From: Syntrophobacterales bacterium
GTDB lineage: Bacteria > Desulfobacterota > BSN033 > WVXP01 > G020346125
Assembly (NCBI GenBank): GCA_020346125.1
Contig: CP070774.1
Location: 42,385-75,688 of the forward strand
Direction of reading: 5' to 3'
Length of the DNA stretch: 33,304 bases
The position numbers and the translations under genes are program-made. This document shows positions 8,574-16,500 of the stretch, one piece after another (the first letter of the stretch is position 1; each line of letters begins with the position of its first letter). Under the pieces are notes generated by a model. That model was not told where the DNA came from. It made no database searches and worked only from the letters and a program-made list of their open reading frames with translations.

Positions 8574-9467
8574 TTACCTCTTCGTTTCCTTTAACTCTCT
8601 CACGAAGGAATCCATCCCTTCCTTCTTTTTCAATGCCCGGGCAAAGACTGTGGCCTCTCCCCGAGAGGGAAATCGGCCTATTGAGACCCGATACCACGTT
8701 CCCTTTTTGGGGATAGCGGCTTCCGCGACAAAGGCCTTGTAACCCTTCTCCTTCAATTCCTTCATCAGCCGTTCGGCCTTCACCCTTTCCCTAAATGACC
8801 CTACGTTAATAGTATACCTGCCTATGGGCAGTTTCTGTTCGGGGATTGTCCGGACCTTGGGCTCCTCAGCCTTAGCAAACTTGGGTTTCGATTCCCGTCC
8901 TCTCTCAATACTGGCCCCTTTCTCCTCGGCCTCGGCAACTTTTTCTCCTTCCTTCCCCTTCGGCAACTCCATGCCTTCGATAACCACCACCTTCTTCTCT
9001 TGTCCCCTTTCACGATTTATCAGTGGAGTCTCCGGGAGCTTTGATCCAATTGGTTCTTTTTCCTCCGGGATCCCGCCTTCCGATAATTGTTCCTCCCCCA
9101 CCTTCTTCCCAACGACCTCTGGAACCGTCGATTCTTCTTCCCTCTCAACGGACCGGATCGGGCGTTTCATTTTCTTGGCAACGATCTGGGGCTTTCTTAC
9201 CTCTGGCTTCATGACGAAGAATACCGCCAGCACGAAAATGCCCAAGACGAAACAGAGGAGGACAACGAATAGTAGAGAGCGCCTTGAACGTCTCTGCCTT
9301 TTTAGGGAAGCGAGTATTTGGGGGGAGGGATTCCCTTTCATTGTCATTTCTCCTCTCTTCGAATATTCCTCCTCGACTTTCAGGTAGTCTTCCAACTCCC
9401 GATCGGAGAAGACGGGCACCTCTTCGGAGTCATTTCTTTCAGGCCTCTCGTAGTTGCCGTCATTCAT
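8574..9467 (-). CDS. SPOR-domain membrane protein
   Basis: This 297-residue protein has an acidic cytoplasmic N-terminus of about 45 residues and a basic patch (LKRQRRSRRS). One transmembrane helix follows at about 62-85 (LLFVVLLCFVLGIFVLAVFFV), then a long Glu/Lys/Pro-rich linker. A C-terminal SPOR domain lies at about 218-295, recognised by GRYTINVGSFRERVKAERLM and WYRVSIGRFPSRGEA. SPOR domains bind denuded septal peptidoglycan, and this type II single-span layout is that of FtsN/DedD-like division proteins. The ATG is preceded by GGAGGAAAAAAA. It stands alone on the minus strand between the 58-aa gene and the cold-shock gene. The specific division role is inferred from architecture only. 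Confidence 0.85.
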   Translation of the reverse strand: MNDGNYERPERNDSEEVPVFSDRELEDYLKVEEEYSKRGEMTMKGNPSPQILASLKRQRRSRRSLLFVVLLCFVLGIFVLAVFFVMKPEVRKPQIVAKKMKRPIRSVEREEESTVPEVVGKKVGEEQLSEGGIPEEKEPIGSKLPETPLINRERGQEKKVVVIEGMELPKGKEGEKVAEAEEKGASIERGRESKPKFAKAEEPKVRTIPEQKLPIGRYTINVGSFRERVKAERLMKELKEKGYKAFVAEAAIPKKGTWYRVSIGRFPSRGEATVFARALKKKEGMDSFVRELKETKR

Positions 9468-9599
9468 TTTTTTTCCTCCGAAAGAGCAAAACCAATTGCT
9501 ACGAGGATAGAGGAAACTTCCTTAAAAGTCAACATCTCGGTATCGGGGATATGATTTTCCCCGAAGGGGGGTCTTACGAGGTATTTCTCCCTTTTGATG

Positions 9600-9631
9600 A
9601 AAAAAAACCCCGAGGGGAAAACCCCCGGGGT
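9600..9631 (-). terminator. Intrinsic terminator after the cold-shock gene
   Basis: On the minus strand ACCCCGGGGG-TTTT-CCCCTCGGGGT forms a GC-rich stem with one bulged base and a TTTT loop, followed by a run of Ts (9607-9601). It lies 26 bases after the csp stop codon. Confidence 0.85.
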
Positions 9632-9657
9632 CTTCTGGAGACATTACTGGTCCTCTG

Positions 9658-9861
9658 TCATTCCACTACTACTACATCCGTGGCTTGCAGGCCTTTTTCT
9701 CCCTGAGAGATTTCGAACTCGACTTCATCCCCCTCGTGAAGGGTCTTGAATCCTTCTTTCTTAACGGCGGAATAATGGACAAATATGTCATCCCCGTCTT
9801 CTCGAGTGATGAATCCATAGCCCTTCTTCTCGCTGAACCACTTAACCGTCCCTTTGGCCAT
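9658..9861 (-). CDS. Cold-shock domain protein (CspA family)
   Basis: This 67-residue protein is a complete cold-shock domain. It has the RNA-binding motifs KGYGFI (RNP1) and DIFVHYSA (RNP2), the start [14 protein letters not shown], and the ending [14 protein letters not shown]. It binds single-stranded nucleic acid and acts as an RNA chaperone in the cytoplasm. The start has a strong GGGGGTGAG ribosome-binding site five bases ahead, and a clear terminator follows, so it is a single-gene transcript. Whether it is cold-induced cannot be told; a leader of unknown length lies upstream. Confidence 0.96.
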   Translation of the reverse strand: MAKGTVKWFSEKKGYGFITREDGDDIFVHYSAVKKEGFKTLHEGDEVEFEISQGEKGLQATDVVVVE

Positions 9862-10549
9862 TACAACTCACCCCCTTCCGATAAGAATTCTCTGGTAAGT
9901 TGTAATGGCTTTCCGGTCTATCATAAAGCCGCATAACATAAATAACAGAATATAATTTGCTGGTACGGTCTTTATTTGTGATCCTTAGAAAAACTCCTTA
10001 CAACTTACATTGTGGTATTTAAGCATCTTTGTGATATAAAATCAAGGAAAATTTTAATAAACCCGGCAAGGGAACCTTTGTTGACATACGTTACGGATGG
10101 GATGGGATAATCTTCACCATTCATTAGCAAGCCGATTCCCTGATAAATTAAGATGAAGCCGCCGATAAAGCACTGCTCTCCCTTCAGGATCTGAGAAGAG
10201 TGGGTAGGACAGATCAATTTTAGCGAACACCTTTTTATTCCTCTCTTAACCATCCGAGGGTATGGTTAAAAATTCCGCCTCTTATTTCACCGGATCTTCA
10301 TAGCTTTCGGCAAACATCTTCAGCTTCTTCTTCCGTAGGGAACATTCGCTCTCATGGTTGAGGAGAATGATAAGGGGAATTCAGTCCTCTTTCTCATCGA
10401 ATCGCCATGGAGGGAGTTTCTTGAGGAATGATTCCATCTTAGTATGCAGAGGCTGAACCAAATTACCACTATCTACCTGTTATTTCTCTATACAGCACAG
10501 GTAAAAAGGAAGTTAAGATTTGAAAATTCCTATCGGTAGCCCGTTTCGG
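9862..10549. other. Mostly non-coding stretch between csp and the HTH/AbrB gene
   Basis: About 690 bases without a gene I can support. The 9862-10000 part is the csp leader and promoter zone, AT-rich on the minus strand upstream of the ribosome-binding site. A minus-strand frame at 10005-10253 (82 aa) has no ribosome-binding site and no recognisable motif. It could be a remnant or chance. Confidence 0.4.
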
Positions 10550-10873
10550 TTATGCTCTTTTCAGGATAATGCTATCCCTCCTCTTGGATACCCTGAATTT
10601 CTCTCCCACTTTAAACCCAAGTTGATCAATCAAAACGAGACGACTGAGAACAATGGTTCCCCGCTTCCCTATGGTAAGCACTTTCGTTTTCCTCTGCTTT
10701 TTCTTTTTCTCCCTCTCCGTTATAATGGCTTTGATCTTTCCGGCTTCAACCAATGCATCAAAATACATCTTCTTCAAAGAGGTTTTGGTCTGGATACCTA
10801 ACTCCTTCATGATCTGTTTGTCCGTGAACCCTGCCTTAACCATTTCGACAATGTCCTTTGATTTGTGTTTCAT
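10550..10873 (-). CDS. Small DNA-binding protein: N-terminal helix-turn-helix plus C-terminal AbrB-like hairpin
   Basis: Two ATGs are possible. The one at 10873 follows GGGGGGAGAG and is preferred, giving 107 residues. Residues 1-45 (DIVEMVKAGFTDKQIMKELG, then KTSLKKMYFDALVEAG) look like a resolvase/MarR-type helix-turn-helix that reads the next helix from a basic surface. A basic linker (TEREKKKKQRKTK) separates it from a SpoVT/AbrB-like swapped-hairpin segment. In that segment VLTIGKRGTIVLSRLV and LGFKVGEKFRVSKRRDSIILKRA match the pattern of such domains (G-x-x-x-I/L-x-x-x...L-x-x-G-x). A transcription regulator is likely. The upstream AT-rich region holds two copies of CACAATAG that may be its own operator. 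Targets are unknown. Confidence 0.65.
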   Translation of the reverse strand: MKHKSKDIVEMVKAGFTDKQIMKELGIQTKTSLKKMYFDALVEAGKIKAIITEREKKKKQRKTKVLTIGKRGTIVLSRLVLIDQLGFKVGEKFRVSKRRDSIILKRA

Positions 10874-10923
10874 CTCTCCCCCCATCTATAAGATTTTGGT
10901 TTTACCTTGATTTATTAATGAAG

Positions 10924-10956
10924 CACAATAGTTAATATTAAAATATAACACAATAG
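10924..10956. repeat. Direct repeat CACAATAG x2 upstream of the HTH/AbrB gene
   Basis: CACAATAG occurs at 10924-10931 and 10949-10956, 25 bases apart start to start, in an AT-rich stretch about 50-80 bases upstream of the regulator's start codon. The spacing is between two and two-and-a-half helical turns. Autoregulation is inferred from position only. Confidence 0.4.
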
Positions 10957-11440
10957 AGTTTATTTTAAAAATAAAAAAAATTATTGGTGACGGTAAAAAA
11001 ACACTCAAATTGAAATCTTTGCTTCAATCACATAATAAAGAATTTGTTACCATTTCAAGAGCCATATAAACCCACTTTCTCACCGCTTTTAATGATCTCT
11101 CTATCACACGGGTTCCCCATTCGGCTACGAAGTTCTTAATACAAAATGCGATCATTTTTCAAAGACTGAATCTTCAACTATATCTCTTCACCCTGCCTTA
11201 CATCTCAAGCCGAGATGATCCTTCTCGTTGGCAGAGGTGGGAACGATTCCACGCTCGAAGTGTAGGGGTAATCCTTAAGATCTGAAAATGAAAAACCCTC
11301 TCGATTGCCTCAACGATGACTCCTCTTCAAATATCTGTTGCAACCCCTTTTCGTTTCGATTACTATCTGTGATGCTTAGAATTATCATGTTTTCTATACG
11401 TCTCTTTCAAGCTGAGAATTTCAAACCGGGGATATTCAAA
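10957..11440. other. Intergenic region upstream of ribD, no supported gene
   Basis: Nearly 500 bases. The first 100 are very AT-rich (runs of A on the plus strand at 10965-10981). The ribD frame is open from 11288, but the upstream extension has no family similarity and is treated as untranslated. I looked for an FMN riboswitch because of ribD. CCCTGCC near 11193 reads GGCAGGGTGAA on the minus strand, but it is on the wrong strand and the rest of the aptamer is missing. Confidence 0.4.
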
Positions 11441-12538
11441 TTGGAAGACGAAATTTTCATGGAGAAGGCCTTGATGCTTGCACGAAGGGGATTGGGGAAA
11501 ACCAGCCCCAATCCCATGGTTGGGGCCCTGGTGGTAAAGGAGGGAAAGATCCTGGGCAAGGGCTATCATCGGAGATATGGGGGACCCCATGCTGAAGTCA
11601 TTGCCCTGAGGAATACAAAGGGTGATGTGAAGGGTGCTTCGATGTATGTAACCCTTGAGCCCTGCTGCCACCACGGATGGACTCCACCTTGTGTGGATAC
11701 CCTTATAGAAGCAGGAATGGGCCGAGTCGTGATTGGAACGCGTGATCCGAACCCCATGGTTAATGGAAAAGGTATTCGGATCCTCCGGGAAAATGGGATT
11801 CAAGTCAAGTTGGGCGTTTTGGAGGAACGGTGTCGGGAGCTCAATGAAGCTTATTTAAAACATACTCAAAGGGGGAGCCCACTCGTTACCCTAAAATTTG
11901 CTCAATCCCTTGACGGAAGGATTGCAACAAAGACGGGCCGCTCTCAATGGATCAGCTCCCCGGAGGCCCTAAGCTTAGGGCATCGATTGCGAGCTATTCA
12001 TGACGGGGTGCTCGTCGGCATCGGCACTATCCTTGTGGATGATCCCAGCCTCACCGTCCGTCTGGCGAAAGGCAAAAATCCTCGGCGCATCATCGTAGAC
12101 GGCAGATTGCGTATCCCCCTGACATCCAAGGTGCTCAGTGACGAAGGAGTGGATAAAACGATCATCGTGGCGACGGAGGGGGCGAATCGGAGAAAAGCCC
12201 ATGGCCTGAAAAAATTAGGGGCCGAAGTCTTATGGGCGGCGAGAAATCAACGGGGAGAGGTGGATATGAAGGACCTCCTCGAGAAATTGGGCCGCATGGA
12301 AATAACCTCGGTATTGGTTGAAGGCGGAGCCAAGATCATCACTTCCTTTCTCAGAGAAAGGCTGGCGGATAAGATCGTGATAATGATGGCGCCAAAGTTA
12401 ATTGGTAAGGGAATAGAGGCCGTTGGAAACCTTGAGATCCGTGATGTAAAAGAGGCCTTGCGGATTTCTAAGATAAAAATGAGGAGATTGGGTGAGGATA
12501 TCATCATCGAGGGCCATCTTCAAAAGGGAAAGAGCTGA
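11441..12538 (+). CDS. ribD: RibD, bifunctional diaminohydroxyphosphoribosylaminopyrimidine deaminase/reductase
   Basis: I take the TTG at 11441 (giving EDEIFMEKALMLARRG...), which matches the usual RibD N-terminus and leaves 365 residues, the family norm. The ATG at 11459 is the alternative. The deaminase domain (about 1-150) has the zinc site HAEVIAL and EPCCHHGWTPPC. The reductase domain (about 150-365) contains LKFAQSLDGRIATKTGRSQWIS and VLVEGGAKIITSFLRE. The enzyme carries out the second and third steps of riboflavin synthesis on the guanine-derived pyrimidine, using NADPH. It stands alone on the plus strand; no other rib gene is nearby. Flavin demand here is high (Nqr-like complex, flavodiiron protein), but a functional link is only suggestive. 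Confidence 0.93.
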   Translation: MEDEIFMEKALMLARRGLGKTSPNPMVGALVVKEGKILGKGYHRRYGGPHAEVIALRNTKGDVKGASMYVTLEPCCHHGWTPPCVDTLIEAGMGRVVIGTRDPNPMVNGKGIRILRENGIQVKLGVLEERCRELNEAYLKHTQRGSPLVTLKFAQSLDGRIATKTGRSQWISSPEALSLGHRLRAIHDGVLVGIGTILVDDPSLTVRLAKGKNPRRIIVDGRLRIPLTSKVLSDEGVDKTIIVATEGANRRKAHGLKKLGAEVLWAARNQRGEVDMKDLLEKLGRMEITSVLVEGGAKIITSFLRERLADKIVIMMAPKLIGKGIEAVGNLEIRDVKEALRISKIKMRRLGEDIIIEGHLQKGKS

Positions 12539-12875
12539 CAGAGAATCGGTAATGTTACAATCACGCAAGCTCAACGGGATCTATCCATTATAATGCAATC
12601 ATAGGCCCCATGGAAAAAATGACGTAAAACGAAGGGAATATTTAATCGACATCGACCTCATCGAATACCGGAGGATGTGGGATTTCCAACTTCGTCCGCA
12701 GCTCCTTCAGCGCAGCTCAAATGTACCGAAATGCAATGGGCATTCAGCAGAGATCGTCCTCGCGTCACCTATTCAAGGATTGTTATCATCACAGCATTGA
12801 GCAACGGAAGCTCCTTTCCAGGGTTTCATTTCGTCGAAAAGTGATTGAGGCAACGAAGCGGGGAATAGAGTTCTG
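12539..12875. other. Intergenic region with a possible C-terminal gene remnant
   Basis: About 335 bases between ribD and the unknown gene. On the minus strand around 12640-12715 a short open stretch reads like a natural C-terminus (AALKELRTKLEIPHPPVFDE...), but a stop codon lies just upstream. It may be the leftover end of a lost gene. No terminator with a T run is evident. Confidence 0.3.
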
Positions 12876-13346
12876 TTATATCTCCAAAATTCGCTTCACC
12901 TTGGGTGGGTCCAATCTATAAGTGCTCCCTTTGCCTTGATAGAATCCGTGCTCCTCAATGAGATGGATTGACAAATCCGACCAGATGAGGACCTCCCCGG
13001 TTTCTCGCTTTTTCAGCTTCACATGGGTCTTGGGGTAGAGGCCGGGATGGCCCCAAGGACAGGGTATCTTGCCCCGCGCTTCCTCAACTTCAACCTCGAA
13101 TTTGTCCTCCACCACTACTGGATCCCCCCAACCGCTCCTCGCCCTCTCGGTGATTCCCTTCAGCCTCTGTGCAATGGTTCCGTGGCTCAATCCCAGGGAA
13201 TTGACCGTTCCCTGATCCTCGGTCAGAATCTCGATCAGTTTCCGGGGATCTTTCCCCAGAAACCCTTCTGCACAGAGATACATGGGCCTCATAGTGTGTT
13301 CAACTCTGTCGAGCTCAGGGCTTTGCTTCACCGGGCGATCTTTCAT
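12876..13346 (-). CDS. Protein of unknown function downstream of nqrF (156 aa)
   Basis: ATG 13346 follows GGTGAGGTAGGT; an ATG 15 bases earlier (13361) is an alternative. The protein is soluble and has no signal peptide. Its middle contains VNSLGLSHGTIAQRLKGITERA and the striking segment IPCPWGHPGLYPKTHVKLKKRETGE-type sequence with one Cys and two His residues. The end is YRLDPPKVKRILEI. I do not recognise the family. It begins about 25 bases after the nqrF stop on the same strand, so it is probably the last gene of the Nqr-like operon. It bears no resemblance to NqrA or RnfC, so it is not a disguised version of the missing subunit. Confidence 0.6.
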   Translation of the reverse strand: MKDRPVKQSPELDRVEHTMRPMYLCAEGFLGKDPRKLIEILTEDQGTVNSLGLSHGTIAQRLKGITERARSGWGDPVVVEDKFEVEVEEARGKIPCPWGHPGLYPKTHVKLKKRETGEVLIWSDLSIHLIEEHGFYQGKGSTYRLDPPKVKRILEI

Positions 13347-13371
13347 ACCTACCTCACCCATTTGAGGGGGA

Positions 13372-14475
13372 TTATGTAAATTTATCGTAGAAGATCAACT
13401 CCTCGGGAATCCCCTTTTTCGTCAGGAGTTCCACAGTGGCCTCGACCATCGCGGGATTCCCGCAGAGGTAAGCCTCCTTGTTGGCCCCGTTTTTAACGAT
13501 CTTTTCCAAGACATCTGTGACCCGGCCTCGTTCCCCCTGCCAACGGTCTTCCTCTTCGGGACTTGAGAGGGCCAAGATGACCTCAAGGCCGGGTATTCTT
13601 TTCTTGAAGGCCTCTATTTCCTCCAGATAGAAGAGGTTCTTTTTTTGACGTGCACCGAAGATGAGGGTTGTCTTCCTTGAAATCCCCTCCTCTGCCATCT
13701 GATGGAGGATCGACATGATGGGAGCGAGGCCCGATCCAGTTGCCACCAACATGATCTCCCGATCGGAATCCCGCAGGTAAAAATCACCGTACGGACCGTT
13801 GAAGGCTACCTCATCCCCTTCCTTCAACACTTCATGGATATAGGTTGTGGCCAAACCCCCGGGAACTTTTGTCACCATGAGGGTAATACCATCCGGTTCG
13901 TTGGCCGTTGAGGCGATGGAATAGGCTCGGTATACCGATTCCGGGCATTCCTTATATTCGGGAACCTGAAACTGGATGTATTGGCCGGGTTTGAAAGTGA
14001 TGGTATCGGGTTCGATGAGCCGCAGACGCAGCTCCTTAATCTGATCAGTAAGGTCGTAAAGAGCCTCGACCCGTGATCGAAACTCCTTGATGAGAAAGAG
14101 CTCGGGGGGAATTTCGATGTACATGTTCCCGCGGACCTTAATCTGGCAGGAAATACGGACATTGTCCTTAACTTCCTCGGGTTCAAGCCAGGGAGTCTCC
14201 GTGGGCAACAGAGGTCCCCCTCCCTCATGAACTTTAACCCTGCAATACCCACAACTCCCTCGCCCGCCACAAGCTGATGGGATGAAAATCCCCTGCTCCA
14301 TCAGTGTTGAAAGGAGGCTTTCTCCCCCGTGAACCACCAGCTCCCTCTCTCCCTCGTTGATGTCGATGTGGCACTCGCCATAAAAGCCTAAATAGGAGTC
14401 CGCTACTTCCAAGAGAAAGGCCAAAAGCGCACCCAAACCACTCAAGGCGGCGATGCTCAAAACGAGTAGGTTCAT
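13372..14475 (-). CDS. nqrF: NqrF-like NADH-oxidising subunit ([2Fe-2S] plus FAD reductase)
   Basis: This 367-residue protein has one N-terminal membrane helix (about 2-25). A [2Fe-2S] domain follows with cysteines 69, 75, 78 and 110 (CGGRGSCGYC), closely matching the cysteine positions of Vibrio NqrF. A ferredoxin-NADP-reductase module follows: RAYSIAST near 183-190 binds FAD, GSGLAPIMS near 247 binds NAD, and YLCGNPAMVEA is the C-terminal Cys-Gly motif. NqrF takes electrons from NADH and passes them into the membrane complex. An RnfB/RnfC pair would use ferredoxin instead; neither is present here. It follows nqrE by ten bases and is followed by an unknown gene. Confidence 0.92.
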   Translation of the reverse strand: MNLLVLSIAALSGLGALLAFLLEVADSYLGFYGECHIDINEGERELVVHGGESLLSTLMEQGIFIPSACGGRGSCGYCRVKVHEGGGPLLPTETPWLEPEEVKDNVRISCQIKVRGNMYIEIPPELFLIKEFRSRVEALYDLTDQIKELRLRLIEPDTITFKPGQYIQFQVPEYKECPESVYRAYSIASTANEPDGITLMVTKVPGGLATTYIHEVLKEGDEVAFNGPYGDFYLRDSDREIMLVATGSGLAPIMSILHQMAEEGISRKTTLIFGARQKKNLFYLEEIEAFKKRIPGLEVILALSSPEEEDRWQGERGRVTDVLEKIVKNGANKEAYLCGNPAMVEATVELLTKKGIPEELIFYDKFT

Positions 14476-14485
14476 GAGGATTTCC

Positions 14486-15082
14486 TCACTGAATCTGGAT
14501 CATTCCACTGAAGGCCACAAAGGCAAGAGCCATCAACCCTGCGATGATTAGAGCAATGCCAGGACCCTCCAGTGGCTTGGGAATTTTGGCGCCTCTGAGC
14601 TTTTCCCGGATTCCCCCCATGGCAACAATGGCTAAGGTCCATCCTATACCACCTCCCGCACCATAGGCTACCGATTGCAAAAATGTGTATTTCCGGATAA
14701 TCATAAAAAGGGCAACCCCGAGAATGGCACAATTGACCGTAATCAAGGGGAGAAAGATACCCAGTATGACGTACAGAACCGGCGATGACCTCTCAATAAC
14801 CATCTCAACTAACTGAACGAAGGCAGCGATGACGATAATAAACGCGATAAAACGAAAATGCTCCATCCCGAAGGGCACCAACAGGTAGTAGTAAACAAGA
14901 TAGTTAAGCCCCGAGGTGCACGTCATCACAAAAATCACTGCAAAGCCCAGTCCCAGAGAGGACCTCACTTCCCGGGAAATGGCCAGGAAGGAACACATGC
15001 CCAGAAAGTTGGTTAACAGGATATTGTTGGTGAAGATGGCAGCAAAAAAGATAACCGGGGCACTGAGTCCCAGCTGTTCCAT
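14486..15082 (-). CDS. nqrE: NqrE/RnfA-like membrane subunit
   Basis: This 198-residue protein has six predicted membrane helices. The ATG at 15082 has AAGGAG six bases ahead; the GTG at 15088 abuts that site and is less likely. The family's conserved cysteines are present: C30 in FLGMCSFLA and C118 in ITVNCAILG. In NqrD/NqrE these ligate the intramembrane iron centre. NIL-type motifs (FTNNILLTNFLG, GGGIGWTLAIV) mark the inverted-topology pair with NqrD. It forms part of the ion-translocating core. Gene order (B-C-D-E-F) follows Nqr rather than Rnf. Confidence 0.93.
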   Translation of the reverse strand: MEQLGLSAPVIFFAAIFTNNILLTNFLGMCSFLAISREVRSSLGLGFAVIFVMTCTSGLNYLVYYYLLVPFGMEHFRFIAFIIVIAAFVQLVEMVIERSSPVLYVILGIFLPLITVNCAILGVALFMIIRKYTFLQSVAYGAGGGIGWTLAIVAMGGIREKLRGAKIPKPLEGPGIALIIAGLMALAFVAFSGMIQIQ

Positions 15083-15092
15083 AAGCACTCCT

Positions 15093-15713
15093 TTACCTTT
15101 TTATCTCCGCCTCCTCCTCCCTCGCACCAAAGGAACGGACTACCCAAATGACAACTCCCAACATGAAGAAGGCACCCGGAGCCATCACCATAATAACCCA
15201 ATTGGTCCACCCCACGGACATGACCTGTACCCCGAACAGAGAGCCGAAACCCATCAGCTCTCGGAAAAAAGCTACCGTGAGTAAAATAACAGCATATCCG
15301 CAACCTGAGCCAATCCCATCCAAGAAGGATGGCCAGAGGGAGTTATTCCGTGCGAACGCCTCGCACCGTCCCATGATGATGCAATTGGTAATTATCAAGC
15401 CAACGTAAGGCCCCAGCGCCACACTGATGTCGGGGAGATAGGCTTTCAAAGTGATATCCACGATGATCACATACGAAGCGATGATGAGGGTTTGAACCAT
15501 CATTCGAATTCTTGTGGGGGTGATGTTCCTGAGAATGGAAACGGTCATATTGGACATGGTAACCACAAAGATGAGACTTAAGCCCATGATAAGGGTATTG
15601 ATGAGTAAATTGGTAACCGCCAGAGCGGAGCAGATTCCCAAGATTTGCCGGAAGACGGGATTCTCCCTCCAAAGACCTGTAATGAAGACCGACTTGCTCC
15701 TTATCCTCGCCAT
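15093..15713 (-). CDS. nqrD: NqrD/RnfE-like membrane subunit
   Basis: This 206-residue membrane protein has the family start GLWRENPVFRQILGICSALAV and later IITNCIIMGRCEAFA. C28 and C111 match the cysteines that, with those of NqrE, hold the intramembrane [2Fe-2S] centre. GIGSGCGYAVILL is also typical. The ribosome-binding site GGTGAGG precedes the ATG. It is separated from nqrC by an unusually long 121-base gap for this operon, while the gap to nqrE is about ten bases. Confidence 0.92.
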   Translation of the reverse strand: MARIRSKSVFITGLWRENPVFRQILGICSALAVTNLLINTLIMGLSLIFVVTMSNMTVSILRNITPTRIRMMVQTLIIASYVIIVDITLKAYLPDISVALGPYVGLIITNCIIMGRCEAFARNNSLWPSFLDGIGSGCGYAVILLTVAFFRELMGFGSLFGVQVMSVGWTNWVIMVMAPGAFFMLGVVIWVVRSFGAREEEAEIKR

Positions 15714-15834
15714 CGGAATTAAACCTCACCGCTCGGGGGTACTTTTATGGGATCCCTTTTCTCAAAAGGGGACGATGCCCTCTCCCGAGCGCTCACGTCC
15801 TCCTCGCCCTTTCTCATTGGAGCACATTCGCCCT

Positions 15835-16500
15835 TTATCCCTCATGAAGTCCCCCATCTATCCTCCCCTCGACATTATCCCCTGCTATCCACGGCAGATA
15901 ATCCCTCAAACTCTCGTTCACCAGGCGTTCCACCCCGCGGCTTGTCCCGGTCGCACCTGTTATAGCGTCCAGCTCGTTGTCGACTTGGGCCATCCCGGGG
16001 GGAACCAAAGAGAAGTATTTCCGCTCCTTTCCCCGAGGAATCAGTCGTTTCCCCGCAAACTGCCGTTCAAACCATTCTTCCGTAATTCGCCCTCCCAGAC
16101 CAGGTGTCTCGTTATGTCTGTAAAAGGCGATGCCGAGCACGCTCTCCATTTTAGGGTCTATGGCCATTATCCCATATATAGGGCCCCAAAATCCTGGACC
16201 GAACAGGGGAAATGCATACCCGATCAAAGCTTTGCGGTCTTCTGTAAAGCCCCGGTAAAGGGTTCTTCCCTCTCTCTCTTCGACCTTTACCCGTTGTTTA
16301 AACATCTGGCGGATCCGGAGAGCTGTTATTTCCGGTGGTACTTGAACTCCCAACACCTTTAGGATAATCCTCTGGAGCTTAATCTCCTCATTGATCGTTA
16401 TTCGCTCCCGATTGAGCTTGTGGATGCCGGTCACCACCGCCGTGAAAAAAAAGGTGAGAATAAACATATAGATGACGGAGAACAGTCGCTTCTTGATCAT
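15835..16500 (-). CDS. nqrC: NqrC/RnfG-like subunit with covalent FMN motif
   Basis: Start ATG 16500 overlaps the nqrB stop codon (ATGA arrangement), a sign of translational coupling; the frame upstream of it belongs to nqrB. The 221-residue product has one N-terminal membrane helix (about 8-26, VIYMFILTFFFTAVVTG) and a periplasmic FMN-binding domain. The motif TGATGTS begins at residue 181, where the family carries S/T-G-A-T-x-S/T; its threonine takes the phosphoester-linked FMN. ETPGLGGRITE is the conserved segment before it. ApbE, needed to attach the flavin, is not in this window. Confidence 0.92.
   Translation of the reverse strand: MIKKRLFSVIYMFILTFFFTAVVTGIHKLNRERITINEEIKLQRIILKVLGVQVPPEITALRIRQMFKQRVKVEEREGRTLYRGFTEDRKALIGYAFPLFGPGFWGPIYGIMAIDPKMESVLGIAFYRHNETPGLGGRITEEWFERQFAGKRLIPRGKERKYFSLVPPGMAQVDNELDAITGATGTSRGVERLVNESLRDYLPWIAGDNVEGRIDGGLHEG

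Noticed and set aside
10005-10253. 82-aa minus-strand reading frame
   Set aside because: No ribosome-binding site, no family motif, and it sits in an AT-rich intergenic region; not enough to call a gene.
11161-11290. Possible FMN riboswitch upstream of ribD
   Set aside because: A GGCAGGGTGAA-like string exists only on the minus strand, opposite to ribD, and the remaining conserved blocks of the aptamer are absent.
11288-11440. Longer N-terminus for RibD from the ATG at 11288
   Set aside because: The extra 51 residues have no counterpart in RibD proteins, whose N-terminus matches a start at or near 11441.
15714-15834. Hidden gene in the 121-base nqrC-nqrD gap
   Set aside because: No frame with a start, ribosome-binding site and sensible length; it holds only a weak hairpin (CCTTTT-CTC-AAAAGG).
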